DNA of 64,000 bases from Streptomyces sp. 11x1 (lineage in GTDB: Bacteria; Actinomycetota; Actinomycetes; Streptomycetales; Streptomycetaceae), in contig NZ_CP122458.1 in assembly GCF_032598905.1 (NCBI RefSeq), positions 310,001 to 374,000 of the forward strand. The letters run 5' to 3'. A model generated the notes under the pieces. The model saw only the letters and a list, made by a program, of their open reading frames with translations. It had not been told where the DNA came from and did not search any database. The translations under genes and the position numbers were made by a program. The stretch's first letter is position 1; every line of letters begins with the position of its first letter. Of this stretch, positions 48,546 through 57,252 are shown one piece after another.

Positions 48546-49645
48546 CCACGTCAAAGGGCACACCGGAGACCACGGTGACGGCACCGCGGACGACGGCGAC
48601 CGCACCGGCGACCACGGCAGCCATCCGGGACACGGCCCTGGTCGGCGTCGACGGCCCCGCCCTGCAGCGCTACTTCGAAGACCATGTACCGCAGTGCGCG
48701 GGCCCGTTGACGGTGGAACTGCTACACGGCGGGCGCTCCAATCTCACCTACGAGGTCACCGACGGGACACACCGGTGGGTGCTGCGTCGGCCACCGCTGG
48801 GCGTGCTCACGCCGACCGCGCACGACATGGACCGCGAGTACCGTGTCGTCGCCGCACTCGGCGGCACCGGAGTACCGGTCGCCCGAGCCGTGCTGTCGTG
48901 CACGGATCCGTCGGTGATCGGGGCCCCGTTCTGTGTCGTCGACTTCGTGGAGGGCACCGTGCTGCGCGACGGTGACGAGGTCGCCGGGCTGCCCCGGGCC
49001 GACGCCCGGCGCAGCGCTGACGCGCTGGTGGACGCGCTGGTGGCACTGCACTCGGTCGACGTCGCCGCTGTCGGACTCGGCGACTTCGGCCGGCCCGACG
49101 GCTATCTGGAGCGCCAGGTGCGGCGGTGGCGCAGCCAGTGGGACAAGGTCGCCACCCGTGCCCTGCCCAACCTCGATGCGTTGCACCGCCGACTCGCCCG
49201 CGCCCTGCCGGTGAGCGGCGCGCCGGCGATCGTGCACGGCGACTACCGCCTGGACAACACCATCCTGGCACCCGGCGACCTCGGGCGGATCGCCGCGATC
49301 GTGGACTGGGAGATGGCCACCCTCGGTGATCCCCTCGCCGACCTCGGAATGCTGCTCATGTACTGGGACCCGGTCTGCGAGCCGGTGCTCGGGGCGCGCC
49401 ATGTTCCCACGGCCAACGCCGGCTTCCCTGCCGGCCGTGAGCTGGCCGAGCGGTACGCCGTGCGATCGGGCCGGGACATCGAATCCCTGGCCTTCTACCA
49501 GGCGCTGGGCTGCTTCAAGCTCGCGGTCATCGCCGAGGGCATCCACGCCCGCTATCTCGCGGGTCGGACCGTCGGCACCGGCTTCGAGCTGGTCGGCTCC
49601 GCGGTCCCGGCGCTGCTGCGCTCGGGGCTGGAGCTGCTGCCGTGA
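48542..49645 (+). CDS. APH-family kinase, acyl-CoA-linked
   Basis: A 367-aa protein from ATG 48542, overlapping the dehydrogenase stop (ATGA). After a Thr-rich start, [19 protein letters not shown] is the Gly-rich loop. [20 protein letters not shown] is the catalytic HGD-x-x-x-x-N loop, and [20 protein letters not shown] the metal-binding DW segment. The family includes the kinase domain of ACAD10/11 and bacterial LvaA, which phosphorylate 4-hydroxyacyl-CoAs. True aminoglycoside resistance is unlikely in this context. Confidence 0.88.
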   Translation: MTTSKGTPETTVTAPRTTATAPATTAAIRDTALVGVDGPALQRYFEDHVPQCAGPLTVELLHGGRSNLTYEVTDGTHRWVLRRPPLGVLTPTAHDMDREYRVVAALGGTGVPVARAVLSCTDPSVIGAPFCVVDFVEGTVLRDGDEVAGLPRADARRSADALVDALVALHSVDVAAVGLGDFGRPDGYLERQVRRWRSQWDKVATRALPNLDALHRRLARALPVSGAPAIVHGDYRLDNTILAPGDLGRIAAIVDWEMATLGDPLADLGMLLMYWDPVCEPVLGARHVPTANAGFPAGRELAERYAVRSGRDIESLAFYQALGCFKLAVIAEGIHARYLAGRTVGTGFELVGSAVPALLRSGLELLP

Positions 49646-50448
49646 CGACCGCCGACATCGACGCACTCGACGAAGACCGAGGAGCACCCGTGCGAGACCG
49701 GCTGTCCGGACAGATCGCCCTGGTGACCGGCGCGACCGGCGGCATAGGAGACGCCGTCGTACGCCGACTGGCCGCCGAGGGTGCCGCCGTGGCGGTGACC
49801 GACGTGGACGCCGGCCGCTGTGAGGCGCTCGCGAAGGAGCTGACGGACGGCGGGGCACGAGCGCTCGGGCTCGCCCTGGACGTCAGCGACGAGGAGGCGT
49901 GGCACCGCGCGGTCGAGCGGGTGGTCGCCGAGTTCGGCGGGCTGTCCGTGCTCGTCAACAACGCGGGCATCGCCGAGATGCGAACCGTGGAGACGGAGAC
50001 CCGGGAGTCCTGGGACAAGGTCATCGCGGTCACCCAGACCGGTGTCTGGCTCGGCATGAAGTTCGGCGGGCCCGCGATCGAGCGCTTCGGTGGGGGCTCG
50101 ATCGTCAACATCGCCTCGATCTTCGGTACGGTCGGCGGCTTCGGAAGCCAATTCTCGTACCACGCGGCCAAGGGCGCGGTGCGGCTGATGACGAAGAACG
50201 CCGCGCTGCACTGGGCCACGCGCGGCGTGCGCGTGAACTCGATCCACCCGGGCTTCATCGAAACGCCCCGCTCCCGCGAACTGTGGCGGGGCATGCCCCG
50301 GCACACCGCGATGGTCGAGGGCACCCCGTTGGGGCGGCTGGGCCGACCCGACGAGGTCGCGGGAGCGGTGGCGTTCCTGGCCTCTCGGGACGCGAGCTTC
50401 GTCACCGGTTCCGAGCTGTACGTGGACGGGGGTTGGACGGCGCGCTGA
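49642..50448 (+). CDS. Short-chain dehydrogenase/reductase
   Basis: A 268-aa protein from GTG 49642 overlapping the kinase stop. [20 protein letters not shown] is the NAD-binding TGxxxGIG motif. [15 protein letters not shown] is the NNAG strand, and [20 protein letters not shown] with [11 protein letters not shown] holds Ser and YxxxK. The C-terminus [17 protein letters not shown] is typical. It probably oxidises a 3-hydroxyacyl-CoA produced by the two preceding enzymes. It ends the rightward operon; the following gene is convergent. Confidence 0.9.
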   Translation: MTTADIDALDEDRGAPVRDRLSGQIALVTGATGGIGDAVVRRLAAEGAAVAVTDVDAGRCEALAKELTDGGARALGLALDVSDEEAWHRAVERVVAEFGGLSVLVNNAGIAEMRTVETETRESWDKVIAVTQTGVWLGMKFGGPAIERFGGGSIVNIASIFGTVGGFGSQFSYHAAKGAVRLMTKNAALHWATRGVRVNSIHPGFIETPRSRELWRGMPRHTAMVEGTPLGRLGRPDEVAGAVAFLASRDASFVTGSELYVDGGWTAR

Positions 50449-50485
50449 CCCGAGAGCCGAGAGGGAGGGCACGCGGCCGGTGGTG

Positions 50486-51526
50486 TCACCCCACACGCGT
50501 GTACTGGTGCACGCCGCCCACGGATGTCGCTGTCGCCCGCGACTGGAGCACGAGCACATCAAGGTGAGCCGCCGTCTCGTTGACAGCGAGCATCTGGTTG
50601 AAGGGATTCAGCTCGCCGAACGGCACGACTCGACGCGTCCATCCGAGCTTGCGCGCCACCGCGTGCGCGTCGAGCGTGGCCTCGCCCAGCGCCGCCAGGC
50701 TCTCGGCCAGCCGGTCGTCGTGGTGGGCGAGCAGTTCGGCGACCCGGGTGTGCGCGCTGTCGGAGACCGGACCGTGCGCGGGGAGCAGGCGGGCGTCGGC
50801 GTAACGGTTCATCAGCCGCAGCGAGTCCAGATAGTCGGCGAGCGGCCGGCCATCGGGCTCGGCGAGCTCGAAGCCGATGGACGGGGTGATGTGCGGCAGG
50901 ACATGGTCCCCGGAGAACAGCAGGCCCCGCTGTTCGTCCAGGAAGACCACATGTCCCTTGGTGTGCCCCGGAGTCGGTACGACGCGCAGCTCCCGGTCCC
51001 CGAAGCGCAGGGTCTCGGCGGTGAGCCAGCGGTCAGGGGCCTGCCACCCGCTCGGGTCGAATCCGCCGTGGTCCATCGCCCGGATACGGTCGGCCAGTTC
51101 GCCGGCGCCGGCCCTGCGCAGGGTCTCCAGTGAGCTCACGGGTTCGTCGCTGCGCAGCCGGTCGAGCATCTCCAGACCCGGGCGCTCCCCGGCGCCGAGG
51201 TAGACGCACGAGCCCAGCAGCCGGCGCAGTTCCACCGCGTTCGTGTAGTGGTCGCGGTGGATGTGCGTGACCAGGATGTGGCTGATGTCGCCGAGGTCGC
51301 GGTCGATGGCGGCCAGGGCCTCCTCCAGTGCCTTGCGTGCCTCGGGTATCGCCCAGCCGCCGTCGATCATGACGATGCCGCCGTCGTCGGCGAGGTCCTC
51401 CAGCAGGTAGACGTTGACCGCGTGCAGGCCGTCGTTGGGAAGTGGCAGAGGAACGCGGTGCACCCCGGGCTGTACGGTCTGGACTCCGGCTGCGGCCCAT
51501 GGGCCCTGGTCGAACCGCGTTGTCAT
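50486..51526 (-). CDS. MBL-fold metallo-hydrolase
   Basis: A 346-aa protein from ATG 51526 behind AAGGAGG. The zinc motif is DISHILVTHIHRDHYTNAVE (HxHxDH), with further ligands at VPTPGHTKGHVVFLDEQRG and LLFSGDHVLPHITPSIGF. The C-terminal 90 residues are helical (LLAHHDDRLAESLAALGEAT), as in glyoxalase II-like or lactonase-like hydrolases. In this cluster it could act as an acyl-CoA thioesterase or lactonase; a lactonase role would fit the 4-hydroxyacyl model. Substrate not proven. It lies downstream of the ligase on the same strand. Confidence 0.88.
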   Translation of the reverse strand: MTTRFDQGPWAAAGVQTVQPGVHRVPLPLPNDGLHAVNVYLLEDLADDGGIVMIDGGWAIPEARKALEEALAAIDRDLGDISHILVTHIHRDHYTNAVELRRLLGSCVYLGAGERPGLEMLDRLRSDEPVSSLETLRRAGAGELADRIRAMDHGGFDPSGWQAPDRWLTAETLRFGDRELRVVPTPGHTKGHVVFLDEQRGLLFSGDHVLPHITPSIGFELAEPDGRPLADYLDSLRLMNRYADARLLPAHGPVSDSAHTRVAELLAHHDDRLAESLAALGEATLDAHAVARKLGWTRRVVPFGELNPFNQMLAVNETAAHLDVLVLQSRATATSVGGVHQYTRVG

Positions 51527-51606
51527 GATCCTCCTTGGTGGTGTTCCGCCGCGGGATCATGCCGGTTGGCACGCGCGACGGCACGGTTGCGCGTATGTGC
51601 GTCTCG

Positions 51607-53133
51607 TCAGGCCTGGTCGTCGTCGGGCGTACGGGCAGTCAGCCTGACGGCCAGGTCCCGTGCCCCGCTCCGGTCGAGTTTTCCGACCTTGGTCTGAGGC
51701 AGTTCCTTGATGCCGTAAACGAATTCGGGCCATTTGGCCTTGGACAGTCCGGCCCTCTCCAGGTGTCCGGTCACCTCGGCCAGGTCGATGCCGCCTCCAT
51801 CCTCGGTGACGACGAGCAGCGCCACGCGTTCACCGAGCACGTCGTCGGGAACCGCCGAGACACAGGCCCTGGACACGCGCGGGTAACTGGCGACCGCACG
51901 CTCTATCTCGGTGATGTCGATGTTGCGGCCGCCACGGATGATGACGTCCTTCTCACGGCCCATGATGCTGATGGTGCCGTCCTCGTGGGTCATCAGCAGG
52001 TCACCGGTGGGCAGGTAGCCGTCCTCTGTCAGCGCCGGCGGATCGACCTCGCCGTCGCGGGCGTAGCCGAGGAAGAGGGAAGGGCCACGTACCTGCGCCC
52101 GGCCGGTCACGCCCGGCCCGGCTGTCTGCCCGTCGGGGGTGAGAGCGCGTACGTCCGTACCCGGGAAGGGAAGGCCGTCTGTGCCGAGCCGGATCTCCTC
52201 GGGGTCGTCGGGGCTCGGCGAGGTGTGGCCGAGGCACTCGGACATGCCGAAGACGCGGAGGATCTTCGTTCCCAGGGACTGCTCCGCCCGGGCCAGCGCT
52301 CCGCGGTCCATGGGCCCGCCCCCGACGGTGATCGACCGGACGCCGCGAAGGATGGCGGAGCCGGCCGCCTCCGCGCCCATCTGCAGCGCCATGGTCGGTA
52401 CGCACATGGTCCAGCGGACGTCGGCGCCGGCCATCCGCTTCAGTGCGACGGCCCTGTCCCACTTCCCCGTCATGACGAGCGGCCCGCGCAGCATGAGGGA
52501 GAGGTAGACACCGAAGCAGTACGCCGCCGTCGAGGACAGCGGCACGATCGCGGCGACGGCGTCGCCGGGTGTCAGGCCGTTGACGTCGATGGTGCTCGTG
52601 GCGGCATAGCGCAGGGCCGACTCGGACTGTACGACGCCTTTGGGCCGCCCGGTCGACCCGGAGGTGAGGCCGATCAGAGCACCGCCCGACCAGCGCGACA
52701 CCTCACGCTTCTGTGGCGTGGACAGGCAGGTCCAGCCGTCGAGCACCGGCTGCGGCGGGCCCGGCAGTCGTGCGGGCACCGCCCATTCGTCCGTCGCGGA
52801 GGGCTCGGCGACCACGGCGTCCGGGCGGATGTCCTCCCAGGCCGCGGTGAACTCGGCGTGTGTGGTGTGCCGATTGACGACCGCGAGGACACCCCCGTCC
52901 CGGCCGATCATGCCCACGGCGAGGGTGGCTGCGACCGTGCGCCATGAGTTGTCGGCCTGGAGCATGACCGTGCCGCCCGCCGTGTCCGCGGCGCCCGCGG
53001 TGGACAGCGCTCCGGCCAGCAGCGTGGCCTCATCGAGTAGTTGACGGGCCGTATGGCTGCCCGTGTCATCGATGACGGCGACGAAGTCGGCCTCGTCCGC
53101 CTTCTGTTGGAACTCCCGCACTACCTGTCGCAT
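51607..53133 (-). CDS. AMP-dependent acyl-CoA synthetase/ligase
   Basis: A 508-aa protein from ATG 53133. ALIGLTSGSTGRPKGVVQSE is the P-loop-like AMP-binding motif. KILRVFGMSECLGHTSPSPD is the A5 region, DGYLPTGDLLMTHEDGTISI the hinge Asp region, and GREKDVIIRGGRNIDITEIE the linker; PQTKVGKLDRSGARDLAVR holds the catalytic Lys near the C-terminus. All motifs are in place. It would activate a free carboxylic acid to its CoA ester, the entry step for the pathway. Confidence 0.93.
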   Translation of the reverse strand: MRQVVREFQQKADEADFVAVIDDTGSHTARQLLDEATLLAGALSTAGAADTAGGTVMLQADNSWRTVAATLAVGMIGRDGGVLAVVNRHTTHAEFTAAWEDIRPDAVVAEPSATDEWAVPARLPGPPQPVLDGWTCLSTPQKREVSRWSGGALIGLTSGSTGRPKGVVQSESALRYAATSTIDVNGLTPGDAVAAIVPLSSTAAYCFGVYLSLMLRGPLVMTGKWDRAVALKRMAGADVRWTMCVPTMALQMGAEAAGSAILRGVRSITVGGGPMDRGALARAEQSLGTKILRVFGMSECLGHTSPSPDDPEEIRLGTDGLPFPGTDVRALTPDGQTAGPGVTGRAQVRGPSLFLGYARDGEVDPPALTEDGYLPTGDLLMTHEDGTISIMGREKDVIIRGGRNIDITEIERAVASYPRVSRACVSAVPDDVLGERVALLVVTEDGGGIDLAEVTGHLERAGLSKAKWPEFVYGIKELPQTKVGKLDRSGARDLAVRLTARTPDDDQA

Positions 53134-53226
53134 CTTGTCCCTCGCTGCGCTGTGCCGAACTCCGTCTACTGAACGCTGGGGGTATGTGCCGTGCCGGGGA
53201 GCCGGGATCGTCCGGCGGGAGCGACC

Positions 53227-53547
53227 TCAGGCGGCGAACATCTCCGCCTCGTGCCCCATGACCGCGATGCGGCGGCCCTTCATGTCGCCGACCTGTGCGA
53301 CGGCCTCGGCCCACTCGGGGCTCCCCAGGGCCTTCTTCAGGTCCTCAGGGGAGTCGAAGCCGAGCACGGAGATCCCGTCCCAGCCTTCGGAGCGCGGCTC
53401 CAGAGCGGCGTCGATCTCGGTGTGCCGCCAGGCACGCAGTCCGGGCAGGCGGTAGGTCAGCTCCGCGTGGTCGCCGCGCCACCACTCAATGAACCGCTCG
53501 TGTGTCCACTCCGGAGGCCGAGCTGCCAGCAGGACGAGGTTGTACAT
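53227..53547 (-). CDS. EthD-like dimeric alpha/beta-barrel protein
   Basis: A 106-aa protein from ATG 53547 behind GGAGG. MYNLVLLAARPPEWTHERFI, EWWRGDHAELTYRLPGLRAW and EGWDGISVLGFDSPEDLKKA fit the EthD/ABM ferredoxin-like barrel. Members act as small monooxygenases or accessory proteins, with a role often unclear. It sits between the two SnoaL-like genes and the ligase on the same strand. Confidence 0.8.
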   Translation of the reverse strand: MYNLVLLAARPPEWTHERFIEWWRGDHAELTYRLPGLRAWRHTEIDAALEPRSEGWDGISVLGFDSPEDLKKALGSPEWAEAVAQVGDMKGRRIAVMGHEAEMFAA

Positions 53548-53597
53548 GAGGTTCCTCCATACGCGAAGGCGGGCATCGGTGGGGTGAAGGTGTGTGA

Positions 53598-53975
53598 TCA
53601 GTCGAAGCGGATCTCGGACGAGCGGCCGATGAGCAGGCGCTGCAGCCGGCCCTCGTCGTTCACCCGCCCGGCGGCGACGAAGCTCGCCTCGGGGACACCC
53701 GCGCGTCGTACTTCCCCCAGGAAGAGCTCGTCCTGGCCGAGCGTGGTCGCCGACAGGCGGTGGTGGGTGCGGGTGCCCTTCTCGCGCTGTTCGAGGTAGC
53801 CCACGAGGGCGGCGCGGTCGCCGGCGAAGTCGGTGGCGTTGCCGTCGCCGGTGGAGAACAGGATGGACAGGGAGAAGTCGTCGCTGATCAGGTCGAGGAT
53901 CCGGGACGGCTCGTCCCCGTCGAGGATCTCGAACCATGCGGTGAGGAAGGGGGCCGTGGTCGAGGTGTCGGTCAT
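53598..53975 (-). CDS. SnoaL-like (NTF2-fold) protein
   Basis: A 125-aa protein from ATG 53975, overlapping the stop of the previous gene by 4 bases. LTAWFEILDGDEPSRILDLI, SDDFSLSILFSTGDGNATDF and GDRAALVGYLEQREKGTRTH follow the NTF2-like pattern. The fold serves isomerases, hydratases and ligand binders. It forms a pair with the gene upstream, perhaps a heteromer. Confidence 0.75.
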   Translation of the reverse strand: MTDTSTTAPFLTAWFEILDGDEPSRILDLISDDFSLSILFSTGDGNATDFAGDRAALVGYLEQREKGTRTHHRLSATTLGQDELFLGEVRRAGVPEASFVAAGRVNDEGRLQRLLIGRSSEIRFD

Positions 53976-54343
53976 GCCCGGCTCCCGTTCTGCCCGGACC
54001 AGTCGACCAGCTCGAACGACGTGGTGAAGAAGGACTGGTAGCGCGCCAGGAGCCCGCCGGACGAGATCACCGCGGCGGAGAGGAAGGAGCCGGTGTACCG
54101 CCCGCCCTCCGTCACCACTCCGTAGACGGTTTCCAGGTCGCCGTCGCGGCTGTGGCGCAGGATCTCATGGGACCGGTCCAGGGGATTGCGGCCCGCGATG
54201 TACTCGGCGAAGTCCTCCTTGGACTTGCCGATGACCTCCTTGCCCGGGAGGGCGATGAGGAAGCGGAAATCGGGTTCGAGCAGCTCCAGCGTCCGCTCCG
54301 GATGCCGACTGTCCATTGTGGCCATGTACGCGCGCAACGCCAT
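53972..54343 (-). CDS. SnoaL-like (NTF2-fold) protein, first gene of block
   Basis: A 123-aa protein from ATG 54343. RAYMATMDSRHPERTLELLE, PDFRFLIALPGKEVIGKSKE and YGVVTEGGRYTGSFLSAAVI are typical of NTF2-like SnoaL proteins. It is coupled to the second SnoaL-like gene. A candidate TetR site (54391-54404) lies 48 bp upstream, so expression of the whole block to 50486 is probably inducible. Specific reaction unknown. Confidence 0.75.
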   Translation of the reverse strand: MALRAYMATMDSRHPERTLELLEPDFRFLIALPGKEVIGKSKEDFAEYIAGRNPLDRSHEILRHSRDGDLETVYGVVTEGGRYTGSFLSAAVISSGGLLARYQSFFTTSFELVDWSGQNGSRA

Positions 54344-54390
54344 GAGTGAGCCCTTCGGTCGCCGACCACTGCCGATTGATCAACCTGAGC

Positions 54391-54404
54391 TAAGTTCAAT
54401 TCAG
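54391..54404. promoter_or_regulatory. Candidate TetR operator, site 1
   Basis: TAAGTTCAATTCAG lies 48 bp before the first SnoaL-like gene. The near-copy CAAGTTGAACTCAG is found at 55219-55232 between the tetR and thiolase genes. Eleven of 14 positions agree, and the sequence is AT-rich against a GC-rich background. Confidence 0.55.
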
Positions 54405-54491
54405 GTAGATGTTAATCCGGTGGAAACTCCCCTGGCAATAGTGCTTCACGCAGCTGCCCCGGCGGCGGCACCGGATCGCCGGCACGACAAA

Positions 54492-54518
54492 GCCCCCCGA
54501 CGGAATCCGCAGGGGGGC
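54492..54518 (-). terminator. Hairpin downstream of the tetR gene
   Basis: GCCCCCC (54492-54498) pairs with GGGGGGC (54512-54518), with a CGGA/TCCG inner stem in the loop. It lies 28 bp past the tetR stop on the minus strand. There is no long U-run, as is common in actinobacteria. Confidence 0.6.
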
Positions 54519-54545
54519 GGGAAGAGGACCGGGAGACTCAGGACG

Positions 54546-55169
54546 TCACGTGGCGACCATCCGCACGCAGGCGCCCTCGATCAGTTCGCTGACCTCCGAC
54601 AGTGGTGTCGGCCCGGACGGCCGGTACCACCGCCAGATGCTGACGATCAGGCCGAGCACACTCGCGCCCAGCAACTGCGCGTCGCGCAGGGGAAACGCAC
54701 CCTGGGACATGCCCCGGACCAGCAGGTTCGTCCAGTCCCGCTCGACGAGCTGGACCAGCTGACGCGCCGCGACGCGCTCGGCCTCCTCCCGCTTGGACTT
54801 GCGCGGGCCGGAGAGCAGGTCCATGTGGTTCTGCAGGATGCGCATCTGCAGAACCTCTTGGTCGGAGACGTCGTACGCCGCGTGGACGGCCGCCCGCAGC
54901 GCCTCCACCGGCTCCGCGGCGTCCGCCGTCGCCTCCGTGAACTTGTCATGGGAGCGCTGGAGTTCCAGCCGCATGATGGTGAGCAGGCAGTGGGTCTTGG
55001 ACTCGAAGTAGTGGTACAGCGCGGTCTGCCCGATGCCGACCCGCTCCGCCACGGTGGACCACTTGGTGGCCTCGAAGCCTGTCTCGCCGAAGCAGTCCAC
55101 GGCGGCCGCCAGAATGGCGGCCCGCTTGGACCTCGGCCCCGCTTCCGGTTCAACGATCCTTGTCGCCAT
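54546..55169 (-). CDS. TetR-family regulator of the catabolic cluster
   Basis: A 207-aa protein from ATG 55169. SKRAAILAAAVDCFGETGFE, then ATKWSTVAERVGIGQTALYH with YFESKTHCL, is a TetR HTH. The ligand domain (LRAAVHAAYDVSDQEVLQM; ASVLGLIVSIWRWYRPSG) resembles the KstR2/FadR-like acyl-CoA responsive group by general layout only. It sits between two operons, and motif copies are found beside both, so it probably represses them until an acyl-CoA intermediate appears. Confidence 0.88.
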   Translation of the reverse strand: MATRIVEPEAGPRSKRAAILAAAVDCFGETGFEATKWSTVAERVGIGQTALYHYFESKTHCLLTIMRLELQRSHDKFTEATADAAEPVEALRAAVHAAYDVSDQEVLQMRILQNHMDLLSGPRKSKREEAERVAARQLVQLVERDWTNLLVRGMSQGAFPLRDAQLLGASVLGLIVSIWRWYRPSGPTPLSEVSELIEGACVRMVAT

Positions 55170-55218
55170 GACTGGCCTCCCGGCTGCCGCCCATCTCGTG
55201 CGTACCCGAGAGTAGCCC

Positions 55219-55232
55219 CAAGTTGAACTCAG
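55219..55232. promoter_or_regulatory. Candidate TetR operator, site 2
   Basis: CAAGTTGAACTCAG lies between the end of the thiolase gene and the tetR start, 50 bp upstream of the tetR ATG. It resembles site 1 at 54391-54404. The position fits autoregulation of tetR. Confidence 0.55.
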
Positions 55233-55250
55233 TTGCCAATCGACTTCAGG

Positions 55251-56408
55251 TCAAAGCCGTTCGAGCACGGTCGCATTGGCCATGCCGCCGCCCTCGCACA
55301 TCGTCTGCAGACCATAACGTCCGCCGGTCCTGCGAAGCTGGTGGACAAGCGTGGTCATGAGCCGGGCACCGGTGGCGCCGAGCGGATGCCCGAGCGCGAT
55401 GGCACCGCCGAAGGCGTTGACCCGTTCCGGGGCGGCGCCGATCTCCTTCTGCCAGGCGAGGACGACGGAGGCGAAGGCCTCGTTGATCTCGACCAGGTCG
55501 ATCTCGCCGATCGACAGCCCGGCCTTCTTCAGAACCTTCTCAGTGGCCGGGATCGGGCCGGTCAGCATGTGGATCGGGTCGGAGCCGACCACCGCCATGG
55601 TGTGGACCCGCGCGAGCGGGGTCAGACCGTGGCGGTGTACCGCCTCCGCGGAGGCGATCAGCAGGGCGGCGGCGCCGTCGGAGATCTGGCTGGCGACGGC
55701 GGCGGTCAGCCTGCCGTCCTCGGTCAGGGTCTTCAGGCCCGCCATCTTCTCGAGGGTGGTGTCGGCGCGCGGACCCTCGTCGGCGGCCAGCCCGAAGGCC
55801 GGAGTGATCTCGTCGTCGAAGGCGCCGTCGGCCTGGGCGGCGAGGGCCCGCCGGTGGCTGGTGAGCGCGAAGCTCTCCATGCCCGCGCGGGAGACGCCCC
55901 ACTTCTCGGCGATCAGCTCGGCCCCGCGGAACTGCGAGACCTCCTGGTCCCCGAAACGTGCGCGCCAGCCGTCCCCCGCGAACGGGCTGCCCATGCCGTC
56001 CTGCTCGCCGACGAACATCGGACTCGCGATGGGTACCAGGCTCATCACCTCCACCCCACCGGCGACCACCAGATCGGCGGCGCCGCAGCCGACCGTCTGC
56101 GCGGCGAAGTGCACGGCCTGCTGGGAGGAACCGCACTGGCGGTCGATGGTGGTGCCGGGCACGTGCTGCGGCAGCCCCGCCGACAGCCAGGCGGTGCGTG
56201 CGATGTTCCCGGCCTGTGCGCCGAGCTGGCTGACGCAGCCGAAGTACACGTCGTCGACGGCGCCCGGGTCGGCGCCGGTGCGCTCCAGCAGTGCGCGCAG
56301 CACATGGGCTCCGAGGTCGGCCGGGTGAACGCCGCTGAGTGTGCCCTTGCGGCGTCCGACGGGTGTGCGGACGGCTCCGACGATGAATGCTTCCGACGTG
56401 GTGGGCAC
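55251..56408 (-). CDS. Thiolase (acetyl-CoA C-acyltransferase)
   Basis: A 385-aa protein from GTG 56408 behind GGAG. AFIVGAVRTPVGRRKGTLSG opens the fold. DRQCGSSQQAVHFAAQTV holds the nucleophilic Cys, NAFGGAIALGHPLGATGAR the GHP His, and MCEGGGMANATVLERL the second Cys. It cleaves 3-ketoacyl-CoA. It is the last gene of a long leftward operon that starts beyond the window end. Confidence 0.93.
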   Translation of the reverse strand: MPTTSEAFIVGAVRTPVGRRKGTLSGVHPADLGAHVLRALLERTGADPGAVDDVYFGCVSQLGAQAGNIARTAWLSAGLPQHVPGTTIDRQCGSSQQAVHFAAQTVGCGAADLVVAGGVEVMSLVPIASPMFVGEQDGMGSPFAGDGWRARFGDQEVSQFRGAELIAEKWGVSRAGMESFALTSHRRALAAQADGAFDDEITPAFGLAADEGPRADTTLEKMAGLKTLTEDGRLTAAVASQISDGAAALLIASAEAVHRHGLTPLARVHTMAVVGSDPIHMLTGPIPATEKVLKKAGLSIGEIDLVEINEAFASVVLAWQKEIGAAPERVNAFGGAIALGHPLGATGARLMTTLVHQLRRTGGRYGLQTMCEGGGMANATVLERL

Positions 56409-56457
56409 GGGGGGGGCTCCTTGGGTTTCGTGAGGAAGGGACCAGGTCCCGGGCGGG

Positions 56458-57252
56458 TCAGGTCCCGGGCGGGGCGCTGCTGAAGTCGGGCGCACGCTTG
56501 CCGAGGAAGGCTGCGACGCCTTCACGGCCCGCGTCGGAGACGGCCGCGGCGGCGAGCGCACGCGCCTCACGGTCCAGGTGCGGCCCGAGGTCCGAGGTCA
56601 GCCCGGCGGCGACGAGCCGACGGGTGGTCCCGTAGGCGGCGGTGGGTCCACCGCGCAGCGCCTCGGCCGTGCGCGCCGCCTCGGCGGCCAGCCGGTCGGC
56701 GGCGACGACCCGGCTCACCAGTCCGATCTCCTCGGCTTCCGCCGCTGCTACGCGACGGTTGGTCAGCAGCAGATCCAGGGCCCGCTTGGGGCCGAGGAGA
56801 CGGGGCAGGAACCAGCTGACCCCGGCGTCCGGTGAATAGCCGATGCCGGTGTACGCGGCGGTGAACGAGGCATCGTCGGCGGCGACGGTCACATCGGCGG
56901 ACGCGGCCAGGCCGATGCCCGCGCCGGCTACGGCACCCTGCACGGCGGCCACCACGGGTGCGTCGCTCGCGGCGAACGTCCGCAGGGCGTCGTGCAGCGC
57001 GTCGGTCACCGCGGTCAGGTGCTTCTCCAGCGCCTCACCGGAGAGACACGAGAACTCCCGGAGGTCGCCGCCGACGCAGAAGGACTTCCCCTCGCCGGTC
57101 AGCAGCACGACCCGTACTGCCTCACGTGCGCAAGTCCGCGCCGCGTCCAGCAGCCCGCGCGCCATGTCCAGGTCGATGGCGTTGCCCGCCTCGCCCCGGC
57201 GCAGGGTGACGCGGGCCAGGCCACCATCGTGGATGTCCATTCCGACGCTCAT
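56458..57252 (-). CDS. Enoyl-CoA hydratase/isomerase family protein
   Basis: A 264-aa protein from ATG 57252, overlapping the SDR stop. LARVTLRRGEAGNAIDLDM, GKSFCVGGDLREFSCLSG (oxyanion-hole loop), VVAAVQGAVAGAGIGLAASA and YTGIGYSPDAGVSWFLPRLL match crotonases. The usual Glu pair is not clear: one position is Asp (SPDAG), so isomerase chemistry is possible. It hydrates or rearranges an unsaturated acyl-CoA in the beta-oxidation cycle. Confidence 0.9.
   Translation of the reverse strand: MSVGMDIHDGGLARVTLRRGEAGNAIDLDMARGLLDAARTCAREAVRVVLLTGEGKSFCVGGDLREFSCLSGEALEKHLTAVTDALHDALRTFAASDAPVVAAVQGAVAGAGIGLAASADVTVAADDASFTAAYTGIGYSPDAGVSWFLPRLLGPKRALDLLLTNRRVAAAEAEEIGLVSRVVAADRLAAEAARTAEALRGGPTAAYGTTRRLVAAGLTSDLGPHLDREARALAAAAVSDAGREGVAAFLGKRAPDFSSAPPGT

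Noticed and set aside
48542..49645. Aminoglycoside resistance gene
   Set aside because: The fold is APH-like, but the gene is coupled to an acyl-CoA dehydrogenase and an SDR, which points to acyl-CoA phosphorylation instead.
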